A stretch of 54,449 bases of DNA, from contig JAJFUN010000053.1 of the NCBI GenBank assembly GCA_021372375.1, forward strand, positions 1 through 54,449, in the 5' to 3' direction. A model generated the notes under the pieces. The model searched no databases. It was not told the DNA's origin and worked only from the letters and a program-made list of their open reading frames with translations. The stretch comes from Pelosinus sp. (GTDB taxonomy: Bacteria > Bacillota > Negativicutes > Propionisporales > Propionisporaceae). A program made the position numbers and the translations under genes. The first letter of the stretch is position 1, and each line of letters opens with the position of its first letter. Positions 10,188 to 20,954 of the stretch are shown here, piece by piece.

Positions 10188-11444
10188 GTGCTTTCAGCCC
10201 TGTCCAATATACTCAAGATTACTGAGCTTAGGCAAAAAGTAATGTTTACGCTGGCAATGTTTTTAATATTTAGAGCCGGTACACATATTCCTGTTCCGGG
10301 TGTTGATATTAGCGCAATTGAGCGTTTATTTACCTCGGGTAATCTTTTTGGTTTACTGGATTTGTTTTCTGGTGGTGCATTGAGCAAATTCTCAGTTTTT
10401 GCAATGAGTATTACGCCTTATATTAATGCTTCCATTATTATGCAGCTTCTGACAGTGGTTATACCAAAGTTAGAACAATGGTCTAAAGAAGGCGAAGAAG
10501 GGCGAAAGAAAATTACCCAGATTACTCGTTATGGCACAGTTGTGCTTGGATTTTTACAAGCTGTCGGGATGGCAATCGGGCTTCGTGATGCGATTATTCA
10601 TCCAGGAATTGGTTCTATCCTACTGATTGCTTTAACACTTACTGCTGGTACTACCTTTTTGATGTGGCTAGGTGAGCAAATTACAGATAAAGGTATTGGT
10701 AATGGGATTTCCTTAATTATCTTTGCCGGTATCGTATCACGGCTCCCGGACGGTCTAGGTGTAATTTTAGATTATCTTAAGGCAGGCACAATTAATTTCT
10801 TCAATGTAATCTTGTTTTTAGCAATTGCACTAGCTATGATTGTTTTTGTTATTGCGATTACACAAGGACAGCGCAGAATTCCTGTGCAATATGCCAAACG
10901 TGTTGTTGGTCGTAAGATGTATGGCGGCCATTCCAGTCACATTCCGCTGAAAGTCAATCAGGCGGGTGTTATTCCAATAATCTTTGCGTCATCCGTGCTG
11001 ATGTTCCCGGTAACCATTGCCCAGTTTATTACTGTTCCCTGGGTAAAAACGCTGGCAGAGTATTTTGCGTGGGGTACGCCGCTCCAGACATTTCTGTATG
11101 CGGCCCTGATTATCTTTTTCACGTATTTCTACACTGCGGTTACTTTGAATATATCGGATATGGCAGAGAACATGAAAAAATACGGTGGTTTTATTCCAGG
11201 GCTTAGACCGGGTAAACCGACCGCTGATTATTTGGATCGTGTTATGACCAGAATTACCCTTGCTGGATCTATCTTCCTGGCTTTGATTGCCATACTGCCA
11301 AATTTCGTTGCGGCGGCAACCAATATACAAGGCGTATATTTTGGCGGCACTGCCCTCCTCATAGTAGTAGGTGTAGCGCTTGATACAATGAAGCAGATAG
11401 AAGCACTAGTTTTGATGCGTCACTATCAAGGCTTCATGAAGTAG
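10188..11444 (+). CDS. secY: Protein translocase subunit SecY
   Basis: SecY forms the membrane channel of the Sec translocon with SecE and SecG. The 418 residues start MLSALSNILKITELRQKV and contain about ten hydrophobic segments, the plug-region FGLLDLFSGGALSKFS, and the cytoplasmic loops GIGNGISLIIFAGIVSRLP and AKRVVGRKMYGGHSSHIPLK. GTG start directly after the rplO stop; the weak Shine-Dalgarno is inside rplO. Adenylate kinase follows after 18 bases. Confidence 0.98.
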   Translation: MLSALSNILKITELRQKVMFTLAMFLIFRAGTHIPVPGVDISAIERLFTSGNLFGLLDLFSGGALSKFSVFAMSITPYINASIIMQLLTVVIPKLEQWSKEGEEGRKKITQITRYGTVVLGFLQAVGMAIGLRDAIIHPGIGSILLIALTLTAGTTFLMWLGEQITDKGIGNGISLIIFAGIVSRLPDGLGVILDYLKAGTINFFNVILFLAIALAMIVFVIAITQGQRRIPVQYAKRVVGRKMYGGHSSHIPLKVNQAGVIPIIFASSVLMFPVTIAQFITVPWVKTLAEYFAWGTPLQTFLYAALIIFFTYFYTAVTLNISDMAENMKKYGGFIPGLRPGKPTADYLDRVMTRITLAGSIFLALIAILPNFVAAATNIQGVYFGGTALLIVVGVALDTMKQIEALVLMRHYQGFMK

Positions 11445-11459
11445 TGTGGGGGTGTGTAG

Positions 11460-12382
<923 letters not shown>

Positions 12383-12636
12383 ATGCATGATGATCTCAAC
12401 TGCCGATATTTGGCAAACCTGGTCGCGGGCCAAGATTAAAAACCGGTATGACCTTGTGATTCACTAGCGGCAGATTGGAAATTGACTAAGTTTCTACAAG
12501 CACGAATGTCCGGCATGTCAAAATCCATCAGCCTCTTGCGCAAGGTTTGGCTGAAAAACTTCAAAAAGGCCATAAGGTTACCAATGAAGAACTTCGCCAG
12601 GCTGTAACGTATTTTATAAAACCGGATAATAATTGA
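12383..12636 (+). pseudogene. KOW-domain L14e-like RNA-binding protein, frameshifted remnant
   Basis: Many Firmicutes have a short KOW-domain protein of roughly 90 residues, related to L14e, between map and infA. The DNA here can be read as that gene over its full length in pieces: MHDDLNCRYLANLVAGQD from ATG 12383, then after a frameshift KNRYDLVI, after another frameshift SGRLEID, an in-frame stop, and finally VRHVKIHQ plus AEKLQKGHKVTNEELRQAV running to TGA at 12634-12636. At least two frameshifts and one nonsense codon separate these blocks. The 5' part is fused in frame to the truncated map. Family assignment is from memory of the motifs, so moderately sure; that it is broken is clear. 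Confidence 0.72.
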
Positions 12637-12661
12637 GAAACGGGCCAAGGAGGGATATATC

Positions 12662-12880
12662 GTGTCTAAACAAGATGTAATTGAAGTCGAAGGTAAGGTT
12701 CTTGAAGCTTTGCCAAATGCTATGTTCCAGGTTGAACTGGAAAATGGTCATGTAGTCCTTGCACATGTATCAGGCAAAATTCGTATGAACTTCATTCGTA
12801 TTTTACCAGGTGATAAAGTTACTGTGGAACTTACGCCGTATGATTTAAAGCGCGGACGAATTACGTATCGTTTTAAATAG
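12662..12880 (+). CDS. infA: Translation initiation factor IF-1
   Basis: IF-1 occupies the A site during initiation. The 72 residues are standard: [20 protein letters not shown], then [20 protein letters not shown] and [18 protein letters not shown], an OB fold. GTG start after AAGGAGG. The gene is intact although the two genes before it are broken. Confidence 0.98.
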   Translation: MSKQDVIEVEGKVLEALPNAMFQVELENGHVVLAHVSGKIRMNFIRILPGDKVTVELTPYDLKRGRITYRFK

Positions 12881-12886
12881 GGTTAA

Positions 12887-13015
<129 letters not shown>

Positions 13016-13031
13016 GGGGGTGCATGTATAG

Positions 13032-13400
13032 ATGGCACGTATTGCCGGTGTTGATTTACCGCGTGACAAGAGAATTGAGATTGCTTTAACATATATTTTT
13101 GGTATTGGCCTTACTCTATCAAAAGAAATATTGGCTGCTACTGGTATTAACCCTGATACGCGGACTCGTGACCTTACTGAAGAAGAAGTCTCCAAATTGC
13201 GTGAAGCAATCGACAAGAACTACAAAGTTGAAGGAGACCTTCGGCGTGAAGAACAGCTGAATATCAAACGGTTAATTGAAATTGGTTCCTATCGGGGCAA
13301 ACGTCACCGTATGGGACTTCCGGTACGTGGACAACGCAGTAAAACAAATGCTCGTACACGTAAAGGTCCGAAAAAGACTATGGCAGGTAAAAAGAAGTAA
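13032..13400 (+). CDS. rpsM: 30S ribosomal protein S13
   Basis: S13 lies in the head of the small subunit and contacts P-site tRNA and L5. The 122 residues begin [20 protein letters not shown], have the helix-two-turn-helix region, the motif [18 protein letters not shown], and a basic tail [18 protein letters not shown] start. Followed closely by rpsK. Confidence 0.98.
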   Translation: MARIAGVDLPRDKRIEIALTYIFGIGLTLSKEILAATGINPDTRTRDLTEEEVSKLREAIDKNYKVEGDLRREEQLNIKRLIEIGSYRGKRHRMGLPVRGQRSKTNARTRKGPKKTMAGKKK

Positions 13401-13412
13401 GGAGGGATAAAG

Positions 13413-13805
13413 TTGGTTGCAAAGAAAGTTGTTAGACCAAAAAGAAAAGAGCGTAAAAATGTCGAGCATGGTGTAGCACATATTCGCTCAACTTTCAATA
13501 ATACAATTGTTACAATAACTGATACCAAAGGCAATGCTCTATCTTGGGCAAGTGCCGGCGGGCTTGGTTTTAGAGGCTCAAGAAAAAGCACTCCGTTTGC
13601 TGCGCAAATGGCTGCTGAAACTGCCGCTAAAGCTGCAATGGAACATGGTCTTAAACAAATCGAAGTATTTGTAAAAGGCCCTGGTGCTGGACGTGAAGCC
13701 GCAATCAGATCGCTGCAGGCTGCTGGCTTAGAAGTGAATTTGATTAAGGATTGCACACCAGTTCCTCATAATGGTTGTCGTCCCCCTAAACGGAGAAGAG
13801 TATAA
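13413..13805 (+). CDS. rpsK: 30S ribosomal protein S11
   Basis: S11 forms part of the platform near the mRNA exit. The 130 residues contain [40 protein letters not shown] and the C-terminal [21 protein letters not shown] start after GGAGGG (13401-13406), a weak start codon compensated by the strong Shine-Dalgarno. Confidence 0.97.
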   Translation: MVAKKVVRPKRKERKNVEHGVAHIRSTFNNTIVTITDTKGNALSWASAGGLGFRGSRKSTPFAAQMAAETAAKAAMEHGLKQIEVFVKGPGAGREAAIRSLQAAGLEVNLIKDCTPVPHNGCRPPKRRRV

Positions 13806-13830
13806 GAATTCGGGAGGTGCTAAGAGAAGC

Positions 13831-14463
13831 ATGGCTAGATATACAGGACCTGTTTGCAGACAATGCCGTCGTGAAGGTGTAAAATTATACCTTAAAGGCG
13901 ATAAATGCTACGGTGATAAATGTGCGTTCACAAAACGCAGCTATGCGCCTGGCCAACATGGTCAAGGCCAAGGCCGTAAGAAAGTATCTGAATATGGTAT
14001 TCAGTTGAGAGAAAAACAAAAAGCACGTCGTGTTTATGGAATTTTGGAAGGCCAATTCCGCCTGTACTTTGATAAGGCTGAACGCCAAAAAGGCATTACT
14101 GGTGAAAACCTGTTGGTTTTACTGGAAAGAAGACTGGACAATGTTGTATATCGTTTAGGTTTTGGCGCTAGCCGCAACCAGGCAAGACAGCTTGTACGTC
14201 ATGGACATTTTACGGTTAATGGCCGTAAAGTGAACATTCCTTCTTACTTAATTAAAGCTGACGATGTAATCCAAGTAAGTGACAAGAGCAAAGAATCACC
14301 AGTTATGAAGCAAATGGCTGAGGTTCTTGGCAATAAGACTGTTCCAGCTTGGCTTGAACTGTCCATTGATAATTTAAACGGTAAAGTGGTACGTTTCCCT
14401 AACCGTGATGAAATCGATACACCAATCCAAGAACACTTAATTGTTGAGTTGTACTCCAGATAA
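13831..14463 (+). CDS. rpsD: 30S ribosomal protein S4, zinc-binding type
   Basis: S4 nucleates assembly of the small-subunit body and often regulates the alpha operon. The 210 residues begin [16 protein letters not shown]; four cysteines (C9, C12, C26, C31) form the zinc site of the C+ type S4. The S4 RNA-binding domain spans roughly residues 95-160 ([20 protein letters not shown]). The open frame extends 20 codons upstream into rpsK, but ATG 13831 has GGGAGG at 13812-13817 and gives the family N terminus. Confidence 0.97.
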   Translation: MARYTGPVCRQCRREGVKLYLKGDKCYGDKCAFTKRSYAPGQHGQGQGRKKVSEYGIQLREKQKARRVYGILEGQFRLYFDKAERQKGITGENLLVLLERRLDNVVYRLGFGASRNQARQLVRHGHFTVNGRKVNIPSYLIKADDVIQVSDKSKESPVMKQMAEVLGNKTVPAWLELSIDNLNGKVVRFPNRDEIDTPIQEHLIVELYSR

Positions 14464-14570
14464 TAAACTGGCGCTGCTTTCTTTGCAGCGACTTCTAGAT
14501 CAAATGCCCTCAGTTGTGGGTTTTCTATAGCGTAACTTGACCTAGTACGCAAAGAGGAGGGTTTTTTCGG

Positions 14571-15530
14571 ATGAACGAAATCGAGAAACCGAATATCGAG
14601 ATAGTAGAAATCAGTGAGGACAACCAATACGGAAAATTTGTCTGCGAGCCATTGGAGCCAGGCTATGGTACAACCTTGGGCAACAGTCTGAGAAGAATAC
14701 TATTGTCTTCGCTTCATGGGTCTGCAGTAACCTCCGTGAAGATTGAGGGAGTTCTTCATGAGTTTGGTACTATTGACGGTGTACGGGAAGACGTGACTGA
14801 CATTATTTTAAATCTGAAGCAATTATGTCTCAAATCATATACTGAGGAGACAAAGATTCTTAGGATTGATTTTGTTGGTGAAGGTGAAGTAACTGCAGCA
14901 GACATTATTGTTGATGGCGATATCGAAGTTCTCAATCCGGAGCTGCATTTGGCTACTGTTGATGCGAGCGGATCGCTGAAAATGGAGCTTACAGTAGAAC
15001 GTGGCCGCGGCTATGTGCCTGCTGATAAGAACAAGAAGCCAGATCAGATAATTGGTGTTATTCCTATTGACTCGATTTTCTCGCCTATTCGTAGAGTGAA
15101 CTACAACACTACTGATACGCGTGTCGGCAATGTAACCAATTATGATAAACTGACCATGGAAATTTGGACAGACGGTAGCATTCGCCCAGAGGAAGCTGTC
15201 AGCAAATCTGCCAGCATTTTGATTGCTCACTTAAAATTATTCCAAAACATGGCTGGCTTGCCTGTTGAGGAAGAAAGCGCTGAAGATACCTTTAGCGAAG
15301 TGCCGGAAGAAGGCGGCTCGAAGGTAATGGAAATGACCATCGAAGATCTTGATTTGTCGGTGCGTTCCTACAATTGCCTGAAACGGGCTGGTATTAATAC
15401 CGTGGCGGAACTGGTACAAAAAAGCGAAGACGATATGATGAAAGTTCGTAATCTTGGTAGAAAATCAATGGAAGAAGTTAAAAAGAAATTGATTGAACTA
15501 GGACTCGGACTTACAGAAGCTGAAGAATAA
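14571..15530 (+). CDS. rpoA: DNA-directed RNA polymerase subunit alpha
   Basis: The alpha dimer starts RNA polymerase assembly and its C-terminal domain binds UP elements and activators. The 319 residues contain the N-terminal domain ([44 protein letters not shown]) and the C-terminal domain ([20 protein letters not shown], then [13 protein letters not shown]) joined by an acidic linker near 235-250. ATG after GAGGAGGG. The 107-base gap before it holds no gene. Confidence 0.98.
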   Translation: MNEIEKPNIEIVEISEDNQYGKFVCEPLEPGYGTTLGNSLRRILLSSLHGSAVTSVKIEGVLHEFGTIDGVREDVTDIILNLKQLCLKSYTEETKILRIDFVGEGEVTAADIIVDGDIEVLNPELHLATVDASGSLKMELTVERGRGYVPADKNKKPDQIIGVIPIDSIFSPIRRVNYNTTDTRVGNVTNYDKLTMEIWTDGSIRPEEAVSKSASILIAHLKLFQNMAGLPVEEESAEDTFSEVPEEGGSKVMEMTIEDLDLSVRSYNCLKRAGINTVAELVQKSEDDMMKVRNLGRKSMEEVKKKLIELGLGLTEAEE

Positions 15531-15545
15531 ACGGGAGGGAAGAGT

Positions 15546-15884
15546 ATGGCCTACAGAAAGTTAGGACGTGACACTAGTGCACGTAAAGCGTTGTTCCGTA
15601 GTATTTTGACTTCCTTCTTTGAACACGAGCGTATTGAAACGACAGAAGCTAAAGCCAAGGAAATCAGCGGTCTTGCTGAACAAATGATTACCATGGCTAA
15701 ACGCGGTGATTTGCATGCCCGCCGTCAAGCTTCATCCTACCTCATGGACGAAGAAGTTGTTAAAAAATTATTTAGTACGATTGCAGAAAAATATGCTGAT
15801 CGTCAAGGCGGATATACCCGTATTATGAAATTGGGACCGCGTCGTGGCGATGCTGCGCCGATGGCAATATTGGAACTGGTTTAA
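15546..15884 (+). CDS. rplQ: 50S ribosomal protein L17
   Basis: L17 lies near the tunnel exit of the large subunit. The 112 residues begin [20 protein letters not shown] and include the [13 protein letters not shown] and [20 protein letters not shown] motifs. ATG after GGGAGGG. It ends the ribosomal cluster and is followed by a strong terminator at about 70 bases. Confidence 0.98.
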   Translation: MAYRKLGRDTSARKALFRSILTSFFEHERIETTEAKAKEISGLAEQMITMAKRGDLHARRQASSYLMDEEVVKKLFSTIAEKYADRQGGYTRIMKLGPRRGDAAPMAILELV

Positions 15885-15950
15885 TATAAACTGGGCCAGG
15901 ACATTGGCAAATAACCTGGCAATTTTTGCCCGGTTATTGTTTTATGTAGG

Positions 15951-15978
15951 AAAGGCGGCCTTTAGGCCGCCTTTTTTT
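15951..15978 (+). terminator. Rho-independent terminator ending the ribosomal protein cluster
   Basis: Perfect GC-rich arms AAAGGCGGCC and GGCCGCCTTT around a four-base loop, followed by a run of T. This is the strongest terminator in the first 16 kb and separates the ribosomal genes from the ecf genes. Confidence 0.92.
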
Positions 15979-16075
15979 GCAATAACAGAAAGTATAACAC
16001 TTTGGGTTTGCTAACTTAGCGTTTGTTTATCTAATAAGTTAACATTAGAAGTATTTCTTTATGGGAGATATATCA

Positions 16076-16909
16076 ATGCAGGAATTTATAACCGTGAATA
16101 ATCTGTGCCATGACTATGCTGGCTTTGATGGCAGTACCGTCTTGGCGCTTGATAATATAAGTTTGAAAATTGCTCCTGGCGAATTTGTGGCCGTGATCGG
16201 CACAAATGGTTCAGGAAAATCTACATTGGCCAAACATTTAAATGCTTTACTTGTACCAACAAGCGGTGATTGCATGGTAGCAGGCATGAATACTAAAGAA
16301 GATGAGAACCTGTGGAAGATCAGACAAAAGGTGGGAATGGTTTTTCAGAATCCTGATAATCAAATTGTCGCAACGCTGGTGGAGGAAGATGTGGCTTTTG
16401 GCCCGGAAAACCTGGGGCTGCCTCCAAGTGAAATTCGGAGGCGCGTTGATGAAGCGCTGCGGTTTGTCGGCATGGAGCAGTATCGCCAGCATGGGCCGCA
16501 CTTGTTATCAGGCGGGCAAAAACAGCGGGTAGCCATAGCCGGAGTACTTGCTATGCGCCCGGAATGTTTAGTGCTTGACGAACCCACGGCGATGCTTGAT
16601 CCGTTAGGTAGAGATGAAGTTTTATCAACCGTGTGCCGGCTTAATCGTGCGGAAAAAATTACGGTAGTCTATATCACGCATTTTATGGAAGAGGCTATCG
16701 CGGCTGATCGGGTTGTCGTGATGAATAGCGGCAAGATTATGCTGACAGGCACGCCTGCTGAAATATTCAGTGATGTAGAATTGTTAAAATCTTTAGGGCT
16801 TGATGTGCCGGTGGCTGCTGACGTAGCATACAGGCTGCGTAAGGCCGGCGTTTCTATTCCTAAGAACATTATTACTGAACAAGAGCTGGCGGTGGCGTTA
16901 TGTCGATAG
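16076..16909 (+). CDS. ecfA1: ECF transporter ATPase EcfA1
   Basis: One of two ABC ATPases that energise energy-coupling factor vitamin and metal transporters together with EcfT and exchangeable S components. The 277-residue protein has Walker [11 protein letters not shown]-loop region [20 protein letters not shown], signature [10 protein letters not shown], Walker B LVLDEPT and the switch histidine in [10 protein letters not shown] prefer ATG 16076 because GGGAG at 16063-16067 precedes it by 8 bases; the upstream ATG 16061 overlaps that site. It overlaps ecfA2 by 10 bases. No S component is in the cluster, so the transporter is probably shared by several S proteins. Confidence 0.95.
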   Translation: MQEFITVNNLCHDYAGFDGSTVLALDNISLKIAPGEFVAVIGTNGSGKSTLAKHLNALLVPTSGDCMVAGMNTKEDENLWKIRQKVGMVFQNPDNQIVATLVEEDVAFGPENLGLPPSEIRRRVDEALRFVGMEQYRQHGPHLLSGGQKQRVAIAGVLAMRPECLVLDEPTAMLDPLGRDEVLSTVCRLNRAEKITVVYITHFMEEAIAADRVVVMNSGKIMLTGTPAEIFSDVELLKSLGLDVPVAADVAYRLRKAGVSIPKNIITEQELAVALCR

Positions 16910-17766
16910 AACTTAAAAATATTAGTTATATATATATGAAGAACACGCCCTTTGAGCATATGGCTCTGCAAAATATCAGCCTTACAATTAATCCAGGTGA
17001 ATTTGTGGGCATTATTGGTCATACGGGGTCTGGTAAGTCTACTTTAGTGCAGCATTTAAACGGGCTTTTAAAACCAGGTAGCGGAGAAGTATTTGTAGAC
17101 GAGGTGGATCTCAATGCACGCGGCAACGCGAGTAAACTCGCAAAACGAAAAGTTGGGATGGTTTTTCAATATCCTGAACATCAACTTTTCGAAGAAACGA
17201 TTGCGGCTGATATTGCATTTGGCCCGCGGAGTCTTGGCTGCGAGGAAAGTGAAATTAAGCAAAGAGTGTGCGATGCTATGGAGTTTGTCGGACTTGATTA
17301 TGATACGTTTGCTGAGCGTTCGCCTTTTCAGTTAAGCGGCGGGCAAATGCGCAGGGTAGCCATTGCGGGTGTTATTGCTTTAAAGCCTGAGTACTTGGTG
17401 CTTGATGAGCCTTCGGCTGGTCTCGATCCGCGCGGGCGTGAAGAGATATTCAGCCAAATTATGCATTTATATAATAAGACCGGGATTGCTGTAATTATGG
17501 TATCACATAATATGGAAGAAGTGGCTCGTATGGCAACCCGTCTGATTGTTATGAATCAAGGACAGATTAGTTTGGATGGCAACCCGCGTGAAATTTTTAA
17601 AAACGGCAGCGTGAGCCTCCAGGCAGCTGGCGTGGATGTGCCGCGCATTACAGCCTTGATGCGTTATCTCAAAGGGCAAGGGCTTAAGGTTGATGATACA
17701 GTGATAACTGCAGAGGAAGGCGTTAAGAGTATACTAAGTGCACTAGGGGGGCAAGGAACATGCTGA
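16900..17766 (+). CDS. ecfA2: ECF transporter ATPase EcfA2
   Basis: Second ABC ATPase of the ECF module, 288 residues, with Walker [30 protein letters not shown] at the Q-loop (the QYPEHQLF form is typical of EcfA2), signature [10 protein letters not shown], Walker B LVLDEPS and switch VSHNMEE. Its start overlaps ecfA1 and its stop overlaps the ecfT start (ATGCTGA), so the three are translated as a unit. Confidence 0.95.
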   Translation: MSIELKNISYIYMKNTPFEHMALQNISLTINPGEFVGIIGHTGSGKSTLVQHLNGLLKPGSGEVFVDEVDLNARGNASKLAKRKVGMVFQYPEHQLFEETIAADIAFGPRSLGCEESEIKQRVCDAMEFVGLDYDTFAERSPFQLSGGQMRRVAIAGVIALKPEYLVLDEPSAGLDPRGREEIFSQIMHLYNKTGIAVIMVSHNMEEVARMATRLIVMNQGQISLDGNPREIFKNGSVSLQAAGVDVPRITALMRYLKGQGLKVDDTVITAEEGVKSILSALGGQGTC

Positions 17767-18560
17767 CAGATATTACCTTAGGACAATACTTTCCTGGCAA
17801 ATCCCCACTGCATCTTTTGGATTCCCGTACTAAAATTATTAATACGGTGCTCTTTATTACCGCTGTTTTCTTTGCTGATAATTATCTGACCTATGGGATT
17901 GTGACAGCCTTTACGCTCATAACTGTCTTGATGACCGCAATTCCGCTGAGGATGATTTTAAAATCTGTACGTCCTTTATGGGTTATTATCCTCTTAACTT
18001 TGCTAGTGCATGTTTTTAGTACACCTGGCCAGATCATCTTTCATGCGGGTCCTTTTGCTGCTACTGCGGAAGGCATACGGCAAGGAACTTTTATGACCTT
18101 ACGGTTAGTCCTATTGATTATTATGTCATCACTGCTCACATTTACCACTTCACCAATTGCCTTAACCGATGGTCTGGAACGGCTGCTTTCACCCTTTAAG
18201 CGTGTTGGTCTGCCGGCACACGAGCTGGCGATGATGATGACTATTGCCCTGCGGTTTATTCCCACACTGTTAGAGGAAACCGACCGGATTATGAAGGCAC
18301 AGATTGCGCGGGGGGCTGATTTTTCCTCAGGCAATATTATAAAAAGGGCAAAAAATATGGTGCCGCTTTTGGTACCGCTCTTTGTCAGTGCTTTTCGGCG
18401 GGCTGACGATTTGGCAACAGCCATGGAAGCTAGATGCTACCGCGGCGGAGAAAACCGTACGCGAATGAAAGAACTAAAAATGACAGGAAAAGATATTGTA
18501 GCGTTTGCTATTGTAATCGTATTACTCATTGTTTTAGCGGGCTTAAAAATAGTGCATTGA
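17760..18560 (+). CDS. ecfT: ECF transporter transmembrane subunit EcfT
   Basis: Membrane scaffold linking the two ATPases to the substrate-specific subunit. The 266 residues have about five hydrophobic segments and the two cytoplasmic coupling helices with Ala-Arg-Gly type motifs: AQIARGADF (near 178) and AMEARCYRGG (near 225). The N terminus GQYFPGKSPLHLLDSRTKI is characteristic. ATG overlaps the ecfA2 stop. Confidence 0.95.
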   Translation: MLTDITLGQYFPGKSPLHLLDSRTKIINTVLFITAVFFADNYLTYGIVTAFTLITVLMTAIPLRMILKSVRPLWVIILLTLLVHVFSTPGQIIFHAGPFAATAEGIRQGTFMTLRLVLLIIMSSLLTFTTSPIALTDGLERLLSPFKRVGLPAHELAMMMTIALRFIPTLLEETDRIMKAQIARGADFSSGNIIKRAKNMVPLLVPLFVSAFRRADDLATAMEARCYRGGENRTRMKELKMTGKDIVAFAIVIVLLIVLAGLKIVH

Positions 18561-18590
18561 AAATAGGAGGTAGAAGCTGCGATAACGGAG

Positions 18591-18661
18591 GGCAATTCAC
18601 GGGGACGGTTCTTATGACACACACTTTGGGTGGGGCAGAAGAACCGTCCCCGTGAATTGCC
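18591..18661. repeat. Perfect 23-bp inverted repeat, REP-like palindromic element
   Basis: Left arm 18591-18613 and right arm 18639-18661 are exact reverse complements (outer end GGCAATTCACGGGG, inner end ACGGTTCTT), with a 25-base loop containing GACACACACTTTGGGTGGGG. There is no T-run, so it is not a normal terminator. Short palindromes with a CGGGGACGGTTCT core resemble dispersed REP-type repeats of Firmicutes that are mobilised by RAYT transposases; that link is from general knowledge. It sits between ecfT and truA, genes that are usually tightly spaced. Confidence 0.75.
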
Positions 18662-18686
18662 AGACTATTGTCGCTAAGCTGGGAAG

Positions 18687-19433
18687 ATGGAGAAAAATGA
18701 GCGAAACATTAAACTAACTTTAGCCTATGATGGAACCAATTATCATGGATTTCAGCGGCAGGCCAATGCGCTTGCAGTACAGCAGGTACTAGAAGATCGG
18801 CTTGCCAAAGTGTTTGGCCACCCGCTAAAAATGATGGGAGCTGGACGAACTGATACCGGAGTACATGCTCTTGGTCAAGTAGTTAATTTTTATACAACAG
18901 GTACTATTCCAACTGAACGAATTCCATTGGCAGGGCGCAGATTACTTCCTAAGGATATTGTTATTGAACAGGCACAAGAAGTATCATCTGATTTTCATGC
19001 AAGGTATAGTGCGCATAGCAAAATCTATGTGTATCGCATTTTGCCGGGGGTAGTAGCCAATCCTTTTACACGTAATTATGCCTGGAATATACCGCACGAA
19101 CTTGATGTAGCAGCTATGCAGGATGCACTTCACGTTATTCTGGGCAAACATGATTTCTCGGCTTTTCGAGCAGCTGGCGGCCCGCCAATCAGTCCAATCC
19201 GGGAAATATTGGGTGCCTATTGCCAAAAGGATAGCCAGGAAATTGAGTTTCTATTTTGGGGCACAGGTTTTTTATATCATATGGTACGAAATTTGGTGGG
19301 AACTTTAGTTAATGTAGGTTCCGGGAAGCTTTCAACAGATGGATTTAAAGAAATTCTGGAGGGGCGGGATCGCAGGAAAGCTGGCGTAACTGCCCCGCCG
19401 CAAGGCTTATACCTAAAGGAAGTGAATTATTAA
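18687..19433 (+). CDS. truA: tRNA pseudouridine(38-40) synthase TruA
   Basis: Converts uridines 38-40 of the tRNA anticodon arm to pseudouridine. The 248 residues show LTLAYDGTNYHGFQRQ, the catalytic GAGRTDTGVHALGQ with Asp56, FHARYSAHSKIYVYRI and the C-terminal FLYHMVRNLVGTLVNVGSGK. Start ATG has only a weak Shine-Dalgarno. In many Firmicutes rplM and rpsI follow truA; here an exporter gene follows instead, so L13 and S9 must be encoded elsewhere. Confidence 0.96.
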   Translation: MEKNERNIKLTLAYDGTNYHGFQRQANALAVQQVLEDRLAKVFGHPLKMMGAGRTDTGVHALGQVVNFYTTGTIPTERIPLAGRRLLPKDIVIEQAQEVSSDFHARYSAHSKIYVYRILPGVVANPFTRNYAWNIPHELDVAAMQDALHVILGKHDFSAFRAAGGPPISPIREILGAYCQKDSQEIEFLFWGTGFLYHMVRNLVGTLVNVGSGKLSTDGFKEILEGRDRRKAGVTAPPQGLYLKEVNY

Positions 19434-19474
19434 AATAGTATTTCTTTGGTGCAATCGTCGTAGGAGGAATTGGT

Positions 19475-20665
19475 GTGAACTGGCGTAGAAATCTTTGGAC
19501 ACTCTTAGCAGCAGTGATGTTATCAAGTTCAAGTTATACAATGGTTATTCCCTTTTTACCGCTATATTTACTGGAACTTGGTGTAAGTACGGAAAGTATA
19601 AATATGTGGTCAGGCATAATCTTCTCGATTAGTTTTTTTATTGGTGGTGTAATGGCACCTTACTGGGGGCGTTTGGCTGATAAAACAGGGAAAAAGCGTA
19701 TGGTGCTTAGAGCAGGCTTTAGTTTGGCCGCTGTATATTTTTTAGGCGCATTTGTGCAAAGTCCCCTGCAGCTGTTTTTAGTACGAATGCTGCAGGGGTT
19801 TGCCAACGGCTTTTTCCCGGCATCCTTATCCATTGTAGCCAGCTCCGTGCCCAAAGAAAAAATGGGTTACAGTCTAGGTATGATGCAGACAGGGGTACTG
19901 CTGGGCGGTATTCTCGGTCCGCTTCTTGGCGGAGGGTTATCTCATCTTTTTGGTATGCGGCTTTCTTTTATTGTTTCAGCCGCTGCTATTTTTGGGGGAA
20001 CGCTGGCCGTTAAGTTTCTTGTGGTGGAAGCTTCAAGTAAGACACAGACCGGACAAGGAAGCATGCTAGATGACTTTAAAACTGCATATCATAACAGTAA
20101 GCTTGTAGAAATGTTATTATTGTTATTTGTGGCACAGCTGGCGACTGTAATGCTGCAGCCACTCCTTACATTATATATTGCAGAGTTACAGGGAAAAATG
20201 GAAGGAGCGGGGCTGACGGCAGGCATTGTGTATAGCCTTGCGGGGGCAGCAGGTGCTATTGCAGCGCCGCTCTGGGGAAAGTTTGGACAGCATAAAGGCT
20301 TTTACCGCATTTTAGTGCTAGCCTTTTTCGGCGCCGGCACTTTTAATTTGGGACAATTTTTTGTTGGCGAAATTTACAAATTTGCGGTATTGCAATTCAT
20401 ATTTGGGCTATTTATTGTTGGTGTTTATCCGGCTATTAATACTATTGCCGTATCTTCCAGCCCGAAAAACTTTCAGGGCAGAGTATTTGGACTTACTACT
20501 ACAGCTAATCAAATGGGTTCTATGGCTGGGCCGCTTATTGGCGGGGCAATCAGTTCTTGGTATGGCATCCGCCCGGTATTTTTGTTTACGGGAAGTTTGC
20601 TGCTAATAGTAGGGCTAAGCGTGTTAGTACGGCATAGCAAGGTAAAAATAGTACAAAAGTCCTAG
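19475..20665 (+). CDS. MFS drug/proton antiporter-type exporter (DHA1-like)
   Basis: Predicted inner-membrane secondary transporter of 396 residues with about twelve hydrophobic segments. Motif A is present between helices 2 and 3 (GRLADKTGKKRM), and GVLLGGILGPLLGG fits antiporter motif C of the drug-efflux branch. The N terminus resembles MdtG/NorA-type proteins. Substrate cannot be told from sequence. GTG start 8 bases after AGGAGG. Same strand as truA with a 41-base gap, so readthrough is possible. Confidence 0.82.
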   Translation: MNWRRNLWTLLAAVMLSSSSYTMVIPFLPLYLLELGVSTESINMWSGIIFSISFFIGGVMAPYWGRLADKTGKKRMVLRAGFSLAAVYFLGAFVQSPLQLFLVRMLQGFANGFFPASLSIVASSVPKEKMGYSLGMMQTGVLLGGILGPLLGGGLSHLFGMRLSFIVSAAAIFGGTLAVKFLVVEASSKTQTGQGSMLDDFKTAYHNSKLVEMLLLLFVAQLATVMLQPLLTLYIAELQGKMEGAGLTAGIVYSLAGAAGAIAAPLWGKFGQHKGFYRILVLAFFGAGTFNLGQFFVGEIYKFAVLQFIFGLFIVGVYPAINTIAVSSSPKNFQGRVFGLTTTANQMGSMAGPLIGGAISSWYGIRPVFLFTGSLLLIVGLSVLVRHSKVKIVQKS

Positions 20666-20672
20666 AATGGGC

Positions 20673-20701
20673 TTGAAAAAACTGAAAATTAATGCTAAGA
20701 T
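20673..20701 (+). promoter_or_regulatory. Sigma-A type promoter for the riboswitch transcript
   Basis: TTGAAA at 20673-20678, a 17-base spacer and TAAGAT at 20696-20701, placed about 20 bases before the riboswitch aptamer. The spacing is ideal and the -10 box matches four of six bases, so the call is reasonable but not proven. Confidence 0.55.
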
Positions 20702-20720
20702 ACCTATATAATTATATATT

Positions 20721-20795
20721 GGGCAAACCTGTTGAAAGGCAGGGACGCAAAGCCATGGGTCTAAGAACAGGAATGTTTAGGATTGCCAGGTTGCC
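20721..20795 (+). ncRNA. Cyclic di-GMP class I (GEMM-I) riboswitch aptamer
   Basis: The sequence carries the conserved GEMM-I blocks in order: GGGCAAACC, a GAAA tetraloop (TTGAAAGG), AGGGACGCAAAGCC, GGGTCTAA as the tetraloop receptor side, and a closing GCCAGGTTGCC; P1 pairs GGCAA with TTGCC. These match the known aptamer that binds the bacterial second messenger c-di-GMP. No clear intrinsic terminator follows, and the next gene starts about 160 bases later with a strong Shine-Dalgarno, so control may be at translation or by another structure. The controlled gene is the 50-residue protein at 20955. Confidence 0.93.
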
Positions 20796-20954
20796 TTTTG
20801 AGCAAGCAAAGAAAGTATATCATCTCTGGTTATGAATTATCTTTCTGAATTTGCCGAAACGTTACCTACTTTCTTGTTATTAAACAAACACGCTGCGCTT
20901 TATTTAATCCAGCTAAGATGGCTTGTATTAATTATTAGGCAGGAGGAAAAGTAT

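Noticed and set aside
12436-12648. Minus-strand frame of 70 codons in the map-infA gap
   Set aside because: The plus strand explains this DNA better as the broken KOW gene; the minus-strand frame has no ribosome site.
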